Source of the DNA: Candidatus Ruthenibacterium merdigallinarum
GTDB lineage: Bacteria > Bacillota > Clostridia > Oscillospirales > Ruminococcaceae
NCBI GenBank assembly: GCA_019113785.1
Contig: DXGT01000051.1
Location: forward strand, 1 to 34,182
Direction: 5' to 3'
DNA: 34,182 nt
The first letter of the stretch is position 1; each line of letters begins with the position of its first letter. Position numbers and translations under genes: made by a program. Of this stretch, positions 17,034 through 23,900 are shown in pieces. The notes beneath the pieces were generated by a model, which was not told where the DNA came from, ran no database searches, and was given only the letters and a program-made list of their open reading frames with translations.

Positions 17034-17829
17034 TCTCCGTCTCCTCCGTCACTGACGCCTGTACGGCGCGCTGCGCGCGCAGAACGCGCGCGGCGCGGTA
17101 ATATTCGAACATCTTCGCCTTCTGCAAGTCGAACGCGATGTTGATCTTTCGGAAAAACAGGCGGCTCTGCGCCTGCTTGCGCGTAAAGAGCGACGCCAGC
17201 TCGTCCTGCCGGCGCGACAGCTCGCGCTGCGCAAGGCGCGCCTCGGCGAGCTTTTTTTCGTCGCGCGCGGCCAGCGCCTCGCGCACGTCCTGCTCCAGCT
17301 TTTTGCGCTCGTCGCGCGTCTTTGCCAGCTCCCCGCGCTCGCCGCGCACAAGGAACGGCATCGTGCGGCCCAGCGCCTCGAGGTTCGCGCGCCGCAGATA
17401 CGGGCGGATGGACTCCTCGCTCCAGGGCTTGTTCTCGGCCTTGTACAGCAGCACGGCGCTGTTTGCGCGCCGCCGCGCGCTGAACGCGACGTTCTGCGTG
17501 CCGCTCTTCACCTCGCGCATCTGCCGGCGCTCGGTAAAGCGCCGCTGGTCGGACGAGGCCGCCGTGCCGAAGATCGACGTCTTGAGGTTTGCGAACAGAA
17601 AGCTCTGCCGCCGGCCCGGGTGGTAGCCCATCTGGATGCGCCCGTAGATCGTGTCCAGCTTCCACAGCCGGTCGCAGCCGTAGAAATCCGGCACGGCGCG
17701 GTCCTGCTCGTAGCCCTCGATCCTCCGGTGCTCCTCAAAGCGCGTCGTCACGATGTGCTGCGGCGCCGAAAGGCGCGCAAAGCTCTCGCGCGTTTTGTCC
17801 TTTTCGCGCTCTCGCTCCTGCTGGCGCAT
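17005..17829 (-). CDS. Charged, coiled-coil protein; first gene of CIS operon
   Basis: 274 residues, very rich in Arg, Lys and Glu, with no signal peptide or membrane segment. Residues about 160-245 (GELAKTRDERKKLEQDVREA onward) have the heptad-like pattern of a coiled coil. The N-terminal half contains a more globular segment (DFYGCDRLWKLDTIYGRIQM, HPGRRQSFLFANLKTSIFG). I do not recognise the family. As the promoter-proximal gene overlapping the AAA+ ATPase by 29 bases, it is probably a partner or regulator of that ATPase or a scaffold of the particle; this is inference from position only. Start ATG at 17829, with AGGGAGG eight bases upstream. The 109-base gap upstream holds the putative operon promoter. 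Confidence 0.72.
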   Translation of the reverse strand: MRQQEREREKDKTRESFARLSAPQHIVTTRFEEHRRIEGYEQDRAVPDFYGCDRLWKLDTIYGRIQMGYHPGRRQSFLFANLKTSIFGTAASSDQRRFTERRQMREVKSGTQNVAFSARRRANSAVLLYKAENKPWSEESIRPYLRRANLEALGRTMPFLVRGERGELAKTRDERKKLEQDVREALAARDEKKLAEARLAQRELSRRQDELASLFTRKQAQSRLFFRKINIAFDLQKAKMFEYYRAARVLRAQRAVQASVTEETENGGTQRTDN

Positions 17830-17869
17830 GTGCGGCGCCTCCCTTCGGCATCGTTCGACCTCTGTCTTT

Positions 17870-17875
17870 ATTGTA
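17870..17875 (-). promoter_or_regulatory. Putative -10 of the CIS operon promoter
   Basis: On the minus strand the hexamer TACAAT lies about 40 bases before the first gene of the CIS operon. The matching -35 position, 17 bases upstream, reads TTCCCG, which is a poor match to TTGACA. The pairing suggests an activator-dependent sigma-70 promoter, which would fit the LuxR-type regulator gene immediately upstream. Readthrough from that regulator gene is also possible, as I see no strong terminator between them. Confidence 0.5.
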
Positions 17876-17919
17876 CCGTCCCTGCGCGTGCGCGGGAACT
17901 GGCCGAAAGTATGGGATTT

Positions 17920-17935
17920 GCGAAAAATTTTTCGC
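17920..17935. repeat. Perfect 16-bp palindrome between luxR gene and CIS operon
   Basis: GCGAAAAATTTTTCGC is a perfect palindrome starting three bases after the stop codon of the LuxR-type gene and about 45 bases upstream of the CIS -10. It may be a regulator operator. Read on the plus strand it is followed by five T, so a weak terminator of antisense transcription is an alternative. With no loop bases it is a poor hairpin. Confidence 0.55.
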
Positions 17936-17938
17936 TTT

Positions 17939-19471
17939 TTACAGCATCCCCTGCTTTTTCGCCTGGCTCACCGCCGCCGTGCGGTTGGCCGCGCCCAGCT
18001 TTTCGCACAGGTTGTGGATGTGGAATTTCGCGGTGGATAGTTTGATGCCCATGGCGTCGCAGATGTCCTTGTTCGTCTTGCCCTGCGCCAGCAGGTGCAG
18101 GATCTCCACCTCGGCCGCCGTCAGCTGCGGCGCGTCGGCCTGCGCCTTGGCGGGCGCGTACAGCGCCGGGCACACAAGCGACATCTGCTTTGCCCCGTCC
18201 ACCGCGCGCTTCAAAAACGCCGCCTGCTCGGGCGCGCGCTCGCGCGCGCAGCGCGTCAGCAGCGCCAGCATCGGCGCGCCGCGGTCGGCGAACAGGCGCA
18301 CATAGCCGTAGGGCTGCGCCAGCGCCAGCGCCTCGCACACCTTGTCCAGCGCGGCGTCCGCGCCGCCCAGCCGCTCGCACGCCAGCGCGCCGTCCAGCAG
18401 ATAGCCGATGCGGTCGATGGGACGGCTCTCGTCCCCCACCGTCAGCAGCAAGTCCTCGGTGAGCATCGCCGCCTCGCGGCAGCGGTCGAGCGCGAGATAC
18501 GCCATCGCCTTCGTGTGCAGCACATAGGCGTTTTCGGGGCAGGGGCGGTCGAACTGCGCGCCCTCGCGCCCCTCCAGCCACTGCTGCGCCTGCGCGAGGC
18601 GGCCGCGCGCGATGTCCAGCCGCGCCGCCAACGCCTGCATGTTCTCGTCCAGCCAGCCGGCCCCTTCGCCCGCGAGCGTCTCGGCCAGGCGCTCCAGCAG
18701 CTCCTCCGGCGGCTTTGCGGCCGGGTCCAGCAGATGCAGCTGCGCCGTGAGCGCCTGCCCCGCAAAGCGGATCTCCGCGTCCGGCGCGTTTTTGGCCGCC
18801 GCCAATTGCAGCGCCGCGCCGTTGAGGTCGTTTTTCAGATACAGCACCTCGGCCGCGGCAGCTTCGGGCGCGCCCTTGCCGCCCTCGGCCAGCAGCGCGC
18901 CCAGCATGGGCCGCACGATGCTGCTCACCGCGCGCCAGTTGCGCCCCCACTGCGACAGATCCTTCGCGCCGTTCAGCACGCTGGGCCGCCCGCCCGTGGC
19001 GCTGAACACGGCCTCGGGCGCAGCACCGGCCAGCTCGTTGTACAAAACCGACAGCGTCAGCAGCAGCTGCGCGTTGTCCACGCCGCTTTTCAGCAGAGAG
19101 GCCGCGCTCAAAAGATCGTCCGCGCGCCGGCGCGCCGGCGTGCCCTCGCGGCTTTTCTCGCGCAGCGAGGCAAGGTCGGCCAGCGCGCGGCGCAAAGCGC
19201 CGGCGTCGCCCAGATCCGCGGCCAGCTGCGCGCGCCGCACGCACAAGAGCGGCGAGCGGCGGGCCTCCGCCTCCGGTAGCGCCCCGGCCAGCTGCGCGGC
19301 GCTCTGCTTTTCCCGCGCGGCAAGGCGCTGTACGTCCATCGTCTCCAGCAGCGCAGCGGCGCCGGCCCAGTCCTGCGCTGCGGCCAGCTCCTGCATGCGG
19401 TTCCATTGTTCCTGTCTCTCGTGCAAAACCAGCACCCCGCTTTCGCCTGTTGTTTGCGCCACAAAACCCAT
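17939..19471 (-). CDS. LuxR-type transcriptional regulator with TPR-like middle (MalT-like, no NTPase)
   Basis: 510 residues. The C-terminal 60 residues (from LTAAEVEILHLLAQGKTNKDI to the end) are a clear LuxR/GerE helix-turn-helix, including the KTNKDICDAMGIKLSTAKFH pattern. The preceding 400 residues are Ala/Leu-rich helix pairs typical of the TPR-like C-terminal half of MalT/LAL regulators. The large NTP-binding domain of MalT is missing, so this is a short version. Start ATG at 19471; the ribosome site (GAAAG region) is only fair. A promoter with -10 TATCAT lies just upstream. The gene is transcribed in the same direction as the CIS operon and ends 109 bases before it, making it the prime candidate to regulate that operon. 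The stop is TAA at 17939-17941. Confidence 0.85.
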   Translation of the reverse strand: MGFVAQTTGESGVLVLHERQEQWNRMQELAAAQDWAGAAALLETMDVQRLAAREKQSAAQLAGALPEAEARRSPLLCVRRAQLAADLGDAGALRRALADLASLREKSREGTPARRRADDLLSAASLLKSGVDNAQLLLTLSVLYNELAGAAPEAVFSATGGRPSVLNGAKDLSQWGRNWRAVSSIVRPMLGALLAEGGKGAPEAAAAEVLYLKNDLNGAALQLAAAKNAPDAEIRFAGQALTAQLHLLDPAAKPPEELLERLAETLAGEGAGWLDENMQALAARLDIARGRLAQAQQWLEGREGAQFDRPCPENAYVLHTKAMAYLALDRCREAAMLTEDLLLTVGDESRPIDRIGYLLDGALACERLGGADAALDKVCEALALAQPYGYVRLFADRGAPMLALLTRCARERAPEQAAFLKRAVDGAKQMSLVCPALYAPAKAQADAPQLTAAEVEILHLLAQGKTNKDICDAMGIKLSTAKFHIHNLCEKLGAANRTAAVSQAKKQGML

Positions 19472-19491
19472 TTGCCCATCTTACTTTCTTT

Positions 19492-19520
19492 ATGATACAA
19501 AAGTACGCGCGGAAATTGAA
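19492..19520 (-). promoter_or_regulatory. Promoter of the LuxR-type gene
   Basis: The minus strand has -35 TTCAAT (19515-19520) and -10 TATCAT (19492-19497), separated by exactly 17 bases. The -10 is five of six to consensus; the -35 is weak. The -10 lies about 20 bases before the ATG, so the leader would be very short. Confidence 0.5.
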
Positions 19521-19529
19521 CGCTTTTGT

Positions 19530-19547
19530 CTTATTCGGGAGAATAAG
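19530..19547. repeat. 7-bp inverted repeat upstream of the LuxR-gene promoter
   Basis: CTTATTC, four bases, then GAATAAG: a perfect inverted repeat ending ten bases from the -35. It sits where an activator or autoregulator would bind. It could equally be the end of a short hairpin in readthrough RNA from the upstream gene. Confidence 0.45.
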
Positions 19548-19605
19548 TGCAAAAATAGGAATGCGGCCCTCAAATTTACTTTACCAGAAAAGGGCGCGGC
19601 GAAAC

Positions 19606-19636
19606 ATCGCCCGTTTGCGGCAGGCAAACGGGCGAT
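19606..19636. repeat. 13-bp perfect inverted repeat downstream of second luxR gene
   Basis: ATCGCCCGTTTGC, a five-base loop, then its exact complement. It lies 20 bases beyond the T-run of the terminator at 19656-19695. No T-tract follows it on the minus strand, so it is at best a back-up structure or an operator. Confidence 0.6.
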
Positions 19637-19655
19637 ACGGCGCGCATGCGCGCGC

Positions 19656-19695
19656 AAAAAAACGCGGCGCGAAGGGCGTTTCCCTTCGCGCCGCG
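19656..19695 (-). terminator. Rho-independent terminator of the second luxR gene
   Basis: On the minus strand, CGCGGCGCGAAGGG, a five-base loop and its perfect 14-bp complement are followed by seven T. The hairpin begins about seven bases after the stop codon of the gene ending at 19702. It separates that gene from the first luxR gene and the CIS operon. Confidence 0.92.
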
Positions 19696-19701
19696 GAGCG
19701 C

Positions 19702-20925
19702 TTATTGCAGCATATATCGTTCCAGCTCGCGCCGGTGATGGACGTTCAGCTTCTGCATCGCCACGCTGACGTACCGCTTGACCGTATGCTGCGAGATGTT
19801 CATGTGCGCGGCGATCTCCCGGTTCGTCCAGCCGCGCGCCGCCAGCATGGCGGCCGTAAATTCGGTGGTGGTGAGGTTGTCGGCCACATCGTGGCCCGTG
19901 TCCGGGTTGTGCACCTTGCGCCAGCCCGCCGAAAACCGGTAGGTGATGGCGATGATGCGCTTGAAATCCTCGGGCCAGTTCGGCTTGATCACCGCCTCCA
20001 GCATGCCGCCCAGCAGGCCGTGGTGCTCGCCGAAGCCCTCGATGAGGTCGTCCGGGCGGGCCAGCTGCCACGCGGCCAGCAGGTGCGCGCGCGCCGCGTC
20101 GGGCCGGCGCAGGCTCATGTGGTCCATCACGGCCACCAGATGCAGGTAGATGGCCGGGATGGGATAGCGCTGCGCGCCCATGGCGAGCGTGGCCTCCACG
20201 ATGCCCGCGCTCTTCTCGTACTCCTTTTGCAGGTACAGATAGTGCGCCTGCACATACAGCGCAAAGCTGCGCAGGCCCGGCTCCAAGAGGGGCAGCCAGC
20301 TCTCGGCGGGCGGCAGGGAGTCCGGCAGCGGCAGATGCAGCAGCACCGCGGCGGCCGCGGCCACAAAGGCCTCCCCCGCCTGCAAGGGCGCCGGCGCGCC
20401 GTCCTCCCGCGCGCCGCGCACCTGCACCAGCGCGCTTCGGGCGCGCTGAATCTGCCCCAGCGACAGGTTCGCGTACGCGCAGATCAGGCACGCGGACAGG
20501 CGCACGGCCGCGTCCTCGTCCTGCATATATTGCTGCGCGCGCTGCGCCGCCTGCTCCGCCCGGCCGCTGAAATAGCAGTACTCCGCCTCGGCGATCTCCC
20601 GCTTTGCGCCGGGCGGCATCGCGCGGATCGCCTCTTTGCAGGCCCCCGGCGCAAACGGCGTGTTCATCAGCGGCATCAGCCCCGGGCACAGCGCCGCCGG
20701 GGCGCCCGGGGCGCTCGGGACGCTCGGGGAACTCCGGGCCGCCGGGGCCTCTACGGCCGGCCGCTTTGCGCGCGGGTCGCGCGGTTTTTGCGCGCCGGCG
20801 GGCACCTCCCACGAGGCGCCGAACTTCCGCGCGCCCGCTATGCGCCCCTGCGCGCAGTAGCGCTGCACGAGCCGCGCCGATACGCCCCAGCGCTGCGCCG
20901 CGGCCGCGGCGGTGATGTACTCCAT
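19702..20925 (-). CDS. Dual-HTH LuxR-type transcriptional regulator
   Basis: 407 residues with a putative DNA-binding domain at each end. Residues 1-45 (EYITAAAAAQRWGVSARLVQ, then CAQGRIAGARKFGASWEVP) match the excisionase/MerR-like HTH_17 pattern. The C-terminus (TTTEFTAAMLAARGWTNREI, AAHMNISQHTVKRYVSVAMQ) is a LuxR/GerE HTH. The middle, after a Pro/Ala linker, is TPR-like helix pairs. ATG at 20925 has AGGGGG nine bases upstream. The gene ends in its own strong terminator, so it is transcribed separately from the next luxR gene. The adjacency and shared architecture of the two regulators suggest a cascade controlling the CIS operon; this is inference. The signal sensed is unknown. Confidence 0.82.
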   Translation of the reverse strand: MEYITAAAAAQRWGVSARLVQRYCAQGRIAGARKFGASWEVPAGAQKPRDPRAKRPAVEAPAARSSPSVPSAPGAPAALCPGLMPLMNTPFAPGACKEAIRAMPPGAKREIAEAEYCYFSGRAEQAAQRAQQYMQDEDAAVRLSACLICAYANLSLGQIQRARSALVQVRGAREDGAPAPLQAGEAFVAAAAAVLLHLPLPDSLPPAESWLPLLEPGLRSFALYVQAHYLYLQKEYEKSAGIVEATLAMGAQRYPIPAIYLHLVAVMDHMSLRRPDAARAHLLAAWQLARPDDLIEGFGEHHGLLGGMLEAVIKPNWPEDFKRIIAITYRFSAGWRKVHNPDTGHDVADNLTTTEFTAAMLAARGWTNREIAAHMNISQHTVKRYVSVAMQKLNVHHRRELERYMLQ

Positions 20926-20953
20926 ACGCCTTCGCCCCCTGCTGTTTTGCAGC

Positions 20954-20990
20954 GTGCGGCGGCGCGCCGTTTCTGTTCGCGCCGCCGCAC
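20954..20990. repeat. 13-bp GC-rich hairpin in the leader of the second luxR gene
   Basis: GTGCGGCGGCGCG, an 11-base loop, then the exact complement. It lies between the D-lyxose isomerase-like gene and the dual-HTH gene. It has no T-tract on either strand, so it may be an RNA structure in the leader or a rho-dependent/processing site after the upstream operon. Confidence 0.6.
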
Positions 20991-20996
20991 AGTTTC

Positions 20997-21025
20997 AGGA
21001 TACTCCTTTTTCTCTTTGCCCGCAA
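20997..21025 (-). promoter_or_regulatory. Weak candidate promoter for the dual-HTH regulator
   Basis: The minus strand has TTGCGG (21020-21025) and TATCCT (20997-21002), separated by 17 bases. Both hexamers are poor matches (three and four of six). The gene could instead be transcribed by readthrough from the operon before it. Confidence 0.3.
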
Positions 21026-21046
21026 GTGTGCAAGCGCCTCTTTCCG

Positions 21047-21733
21047 TCACCGGGCGGCGGGGTACTCGGTGCACAGCAGGCGGTACGGCGGCTCGTCCTC
21101 CTCGATGGCGGGAAAGCGCCCCACGGGCGGGTTAAAGCGGTTGTCGGCCTCGTCGTCGTTGCACTGGCTCACCTCGCCCAGCAGCACGGGGCCCGTGCCC
21201 GCCTCGACCGTGAAGTCGTGGTACAGCCGCTGCGGCACAAAGAGGCTCTGCCCCGGCGCAAGGCGCACCTGCGCGCCGGCCGGCACGGTGCGGCTCTGCC
21301 CGTCCAGATGCACCGTCACGTCGCTCTCGCGGTCGATCTCCTCGTCGGGCAGGCTGCCATACACGCGGATGAGCACATTGCCGCCGCCGCGGTTGATGAT
21401 ATCCTCGGTTTTATACCAGTGGAAGTGGTTGGGCGCGTACTGCCCTTCCTTTAAATACAGCAGCTTTTCGGCGTACACCTTGGGATAGCGCTGCGCCATG
21501 CGCCGGCTGCCGTTGCGCAGGGTGATGAGCGAAAAGCCCACGCGGTCGAAATCGCCGAGGCCGTAGTCGGTGATGTCCCAGCCCAGCATGCATTCGCGCA
21601 CCTCGTCGTACTCGCGGCCCAGCGTCTGCCACTGCGCGGGCGTAAAGGCGCAGAACGGCGGCAGATGGAAGCCGTGCGCACGGCACATGGCCTCCATCTC
21701 GCGCAGCGCGCGGTTGATCTGCGAACGTCTCAT
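21047..21733 (-). CDS. D-lyxose/D-mannose-type ketol-isomerase (cupin)
   Basis: 228 residues from the ATG at 21733 (MRRSQINRALREMEAMC). The order ITDYGLGDFDRVG, LITLRNG, YAEKLLYLKEGQYAPNHFHW, KTEDIINRGGGNVLIRVY fits the D-lyxose isomerase family. It contains the cupin metal ligands: His-x-His in NHFHW, a Glu in KTEDI, and a later His in the LYHDF segment. The enzyme would interconvert D-lyxose with D-xylulose or D-mannose with D-fructose in the cytosol. I chose this start because GGGGG lies eight bases upstream; longer in-frame extension upstream is Arg-rich and runs into the efflux gene. It follows the MATE gene by 52 bases on the same strand. Nothing nearby obviously supplies or uses its sugar, so its link with the efflux pump may be only co-transcription. 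Confidence 0.85.
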   Translation of the reverse strand: MRRSQINRALREMEAMCRAHGFHLPPFCAFTPAQWQTLGREYDEVRECMLGWDITDYGLGDFDRVGFSLITLRNGSRRMAQRYPKVYAEKLLYLKEGQYAPNHFHWYKTEDIINRGGGNVLIRVYGSLPDEEIDRESDVTVHLDGQSRTVPAGAQVRLAPGQSLFVPQRLYHDFTVEAGTGPVLLGEVSQCNDDEADNRFNPPVGRFPAIEEDEPPYRLLCTEYPAAR

Positions 21734-21785
21734 CCGGCCATCCCCCATTTTCTTTTTTGCCCCCCTCGCGGGGCGCATTCCGGTT

Positions 21786-23165
21786 TTACGCTTCGCCGCC
21801 TGCCGGCACTTCCGCCGTGTCCGGCGGCGCGTCCGGGCGCGCAAGCTCCTTGCGGTGGCGCACCAGCACGCCCGCCGCCAGCACGGCGGCCAGCAGCGCC
21901 GTGACGGCAAAGTTCATCCAGATGCCCGTCAGCCCCAGCGGCCACAGCGCCGCCAGCAGCGCCAGCGGGAACACCATCGCCGTCGACACCGAGATCAACG
22001 CCGCGGGCAGCGGCTTTTCCACGGCCAGCATGTAGCTTTGCGTCGCAAACGAGAACCACCGCGTGACGTACGTCAGCGCGAACAGCCGCAGCGCGCCGGC
22101 CGCCATGGCCAGCGTCTCGCCCTCGGCCCCGGCCATGAACAGGCGGGTGATCGGCTCGGGCAGCAGCGCCAGCGCGAACACCGACGCCAGCGACACAACG
22201 CCGGCCGCCGCAAAGCAGCAGCGCTCGATGGCGCGCACGCGCGAAAAGTGCCCCGCGCCCCAGTTGTAGCCCACCGCCGGCTGCAGCGAGTCGCACATGC
22301 CGTACAAAAGCGGCTGGATGAAGCCCTCGGCGAACATCAGCACGCCGTACACCGACACGGCTGTCTCTCCGCCCAGGCGCACCAGCGCGAAGTTCATCAG
22401 GATCGAGGTCACGCGCCCGGCGATGTTGTTCAGGAAATTCGGGCTGCCGCACGAGACGATCTGGCGCACGATGCGCATTTCAAAGCGCGGGCGGCAAAAG
22501 CGCAGCTGCGCGCGGCGCGCAAAAAACGGCGTCAGCGCCGCCAGCGCACACACCATCATGCCCGTGCAGGTGGCCAGCGCCGCGGCCCAGATGCCCCAGC
22601 CCAGCACGCCGAGGAACAAAAATTCCAGCGCGGCGCTGAGCGCCGACATGAAGATGTTCAAAAACATGCTGGTGCGGATCATACCGCAGATGCGCAGGTA
22701 ATTGTCCATCGCGAACACGATGGTCGTCACGGGCGAGCACAGCGCGTACACGCGCAGATACTGCACGGCGAAGCGCGCAAAATCGCCCTCGGCGCCCATC
22801 ATGCCGATCATCCACGGCGCCGCGGCGTACAGCGCCGCGCCCACCAGCACGCCCGCCGCCACGATCATCAGGCACGCGCAGGTGAAGATGTTGTTCGCCT
22901 TTCCCTTTTCGCCCCGGCCCAGATCGACCGAGATCGGCACGGCCGAGCCCACGCCGATGAGGTCGGCCAGCGCGAAATTGATGATGACGAACGGCATGGC
23001 GAGGTTCAGCGCGGCAAACGCCGTCTCGCCCAGATACCGCCCCACGAACACGCCGTCCACCGTCTGGTACAGCGCCGAGGCCAGCATGCTGACGGCCCCC
23101 GGCAGCGACGCGATGAAAAACAGCTTCAGCGGCGGCGTTTTGGTAAACAAGGTCTGCGACTGCAT
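21786..23165 (-). CDS. MATE-family efflux transporter
   Basis: 459 residues from the ATG at 23165 (MQSQTLFTKT). There are twelve predicted membrane segments. The MATE signature is seen in ASLPGAVSMLASALYQTVDG and FVGRYLGETAFAALNLAMP near the N-terminus and in the second-half repeat PNFLNNIAGRVTSILMNFALV. Members export cationic drugs or metabolites in exchange for Na+ or H+; the substrate cannot be told from sequence. The start is set by GGGAG five bases upstream; a slightly earlier ATG (23177) lacks a ribosome site. The gene begins 37 bases after the MarR gene ends, on the same strand, and so is probably under MarR control, the usual arrangement for such pumps. A soluble basic/acidic C-terminal tail (from about 435) is present. 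Confidence 0.9.
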   Translation of the reverse strand: MQSQTLFTKTPPLKLFFIASLPGAVSMLASALYQTVDGVFVGRYLGETAFAALNLAMPFVIINFALADLIGVGSAVPISVDLGRGEKGKANNIFTCACLMIVAAGVLVGAALYAAAPWMIGMMGAEGDFARFAVQYLRVYALCSPVTTIVFAMDNYLRICGMIRTSMFLNIFMSALSAALEFLFLGVLGWGIWAAALATCTGMMVCALAALTPFFARRAQLRFCRPRFEMRIVRQIVSCGSPNFLNNIAGRVTSILMNFALVRLGGETAVSVYGVLMFAEGFIQPLLYGMCDSLQPAVGYNWGAGHFSRVRAIERCCFAAAGVVSLASVFALALLPEPITRLFMAGAEGETLAMAAGALRLFALTYVTRWFSFATQSYMLAVEKPLPAALISVSTAMVFPLALLAALWPLGLTGIWMNFAVTALLAAVLAAGVLVRHRKELARPDAPPDTAEVPAGGEA

Positions 23166-23202
23166 AAAAACTCCCATTTTGGCGCGCGGGCGCTGCGCCG
23201 TT

Positions 23203-23664
23203 TTACTCCTTTTCCTGCGGCCCGGCCGGCACGTGGGCCTGCAACTCCTCGCACAGGCAGCGCGCAAAGCGCTCGAACGTGTCGATGAAATCCTGCGCGT
23301 TTTCGCCGCACGCGCGGCGCAGCGCGGCGCGCTCGGCCGCGTACACGCCCTCGAGCAGCTCGGCCGCGCGCGCGCGGCCCTTTTCCGTCAGCACGATGGC
23401 CTTTTCCCGCGCGCCCTCCTCGTGCGAGAGCACAAGGCAGCCCTCGCGCTCGAGCGCCCGCACGATCGTGTTGATCGTCGTCTTGGGGATCAGCCATTCG
23501 TCCGCCAGCTGCTTTTGCGTGTGCGCGCGCCCGTCGTCCAGCGCGTACAAAAGCGCCAGCTCGTTGTCGCCCGCGCCCATGCGCCGCGCGCACTGGTAGT
23601 ACGCTTCGTCCACCCGGTTTTCCGCCAGCGCCAGCCGGTGCAGGTCCTCTTTGCCGCACGTCAT
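23203..23664 (-). CDS. MarR-family transcriptional regulator
   Basis: 153 residues. The winged-helix core is evident: LALLYALDDGRAHTQKQLAD, then WLIPKTTINTIVRALEREGC as recognition helix, and a wing with EGAREKAIVLTEKGRARA. Flanking N- and C-terminal helices would form the dimer. MarR proteins usually repress their own operon and release DNA on binding a small ligand or oxidant. ATG at 23664 is preceded by GAGGAGG eight bases upstream. It is the first gene of an operon with the MATE pump. Its own promoter carries two CGAA[T/A]CCGTAC copies, the likely operator. There are two Cys in the C-terminal dimer helix (CLCEE) and one in the N-terminal region, so redox sensing is possible but unproven. 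Confidence 0.9.
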   Translation of the reverse strand: MTCGKEDLHRLALAENRVDEAYYQCARRMGAGDNELALLYALDDGRAHTQKQLADEWLIPKTTINTIVRALEREGCLVLSHEEGAREKAIVLTEKGRARAAELLEGVYAAERAALRRACGENAQDFIDTFERFARCLCEELQAHVPAGPQEKE

Positions 23665-23711
23665 ACGGCGCGCCTCCTCTCGCGCGCGGGCCGCGCCCGC
23701 GCCTTTCAGTA

Positions 23712-23746
23712 CGAATCCGTACTTACAATATAATGCGAAACCGTAC
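23712..23746. promoter_or_regulatory. Candidate MarR operator: two direct copies
   Basis: CGAATCCGTAC (23712-23722) and CGAAACCGTAC (23736-23746) differ at one base. The second falls between the -35 and -10 of the marR promoter, the first just downstream of the -10. The first is also the core of an AGTACG-N4-CGTACT inverted repeat. Binding at either would block transcription. Confidence 0.6.
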
Positions 23747-23755
23747 CAAAGTCAA
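23727..23755 (-). promoter_or_regulatory. Promoter of the marR - MATE - isomerase operon
   Basis: The minus strand has -35 TTGACT (23750-23755) and -10 TATATT (23727-23732) with a 17-base spacer, each five of six to the sigma-70 consensus. The start of transcription would be about 55 bases before the marR ATG. Confidence 0.8.
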
Positions 23756-23815
23756 GCAAATTTCGCCCTTTGCCGCGGCGCGTTCGTGCTATCATTTCAA
23801 AAGCGCACACCGGCG

Positions 23816-23855
23816 CGGGATGTGTTATAATGATACGGGATGTGTTATAATGATA
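23816..23855 (+). promoter_or_regulatory. Tandem extended -10 promoters in a 20-bp duplication
   Basis: The 20 bases at 23816-23835 are repeated exactly at 23836-23855. Each copy contains TGTTATAAT, a perfect extended -10 (-10 hexamers at 23826-23831 and 23846-23851). No good -35 is present for either. They precede the CoA-disulfide reductase gene and lie about 70 bases from the divergent marR promoter. Confidence 0.75.
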
Positions 23856-23900
23856 ATAAAAAGGGCCGCGCCTGCCGGCCCCGGAAAGGCGGAACGAAAA

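Noticed and set aside
13026-17144. 1372-codon plus-strand frame spanning several minus-strand genes
   Set aside because: It crosses the boundaries of the surface protein, ATPase and coiled-coil genes and has a biased, domain-free composition; antisense shadow.
19640-19655. GCGCGCATGCGCGC-type palindrome as a regulatory site
   Set aside because: Simple GC alternation between two longer hairpins; likely a composition effect with no independent support.
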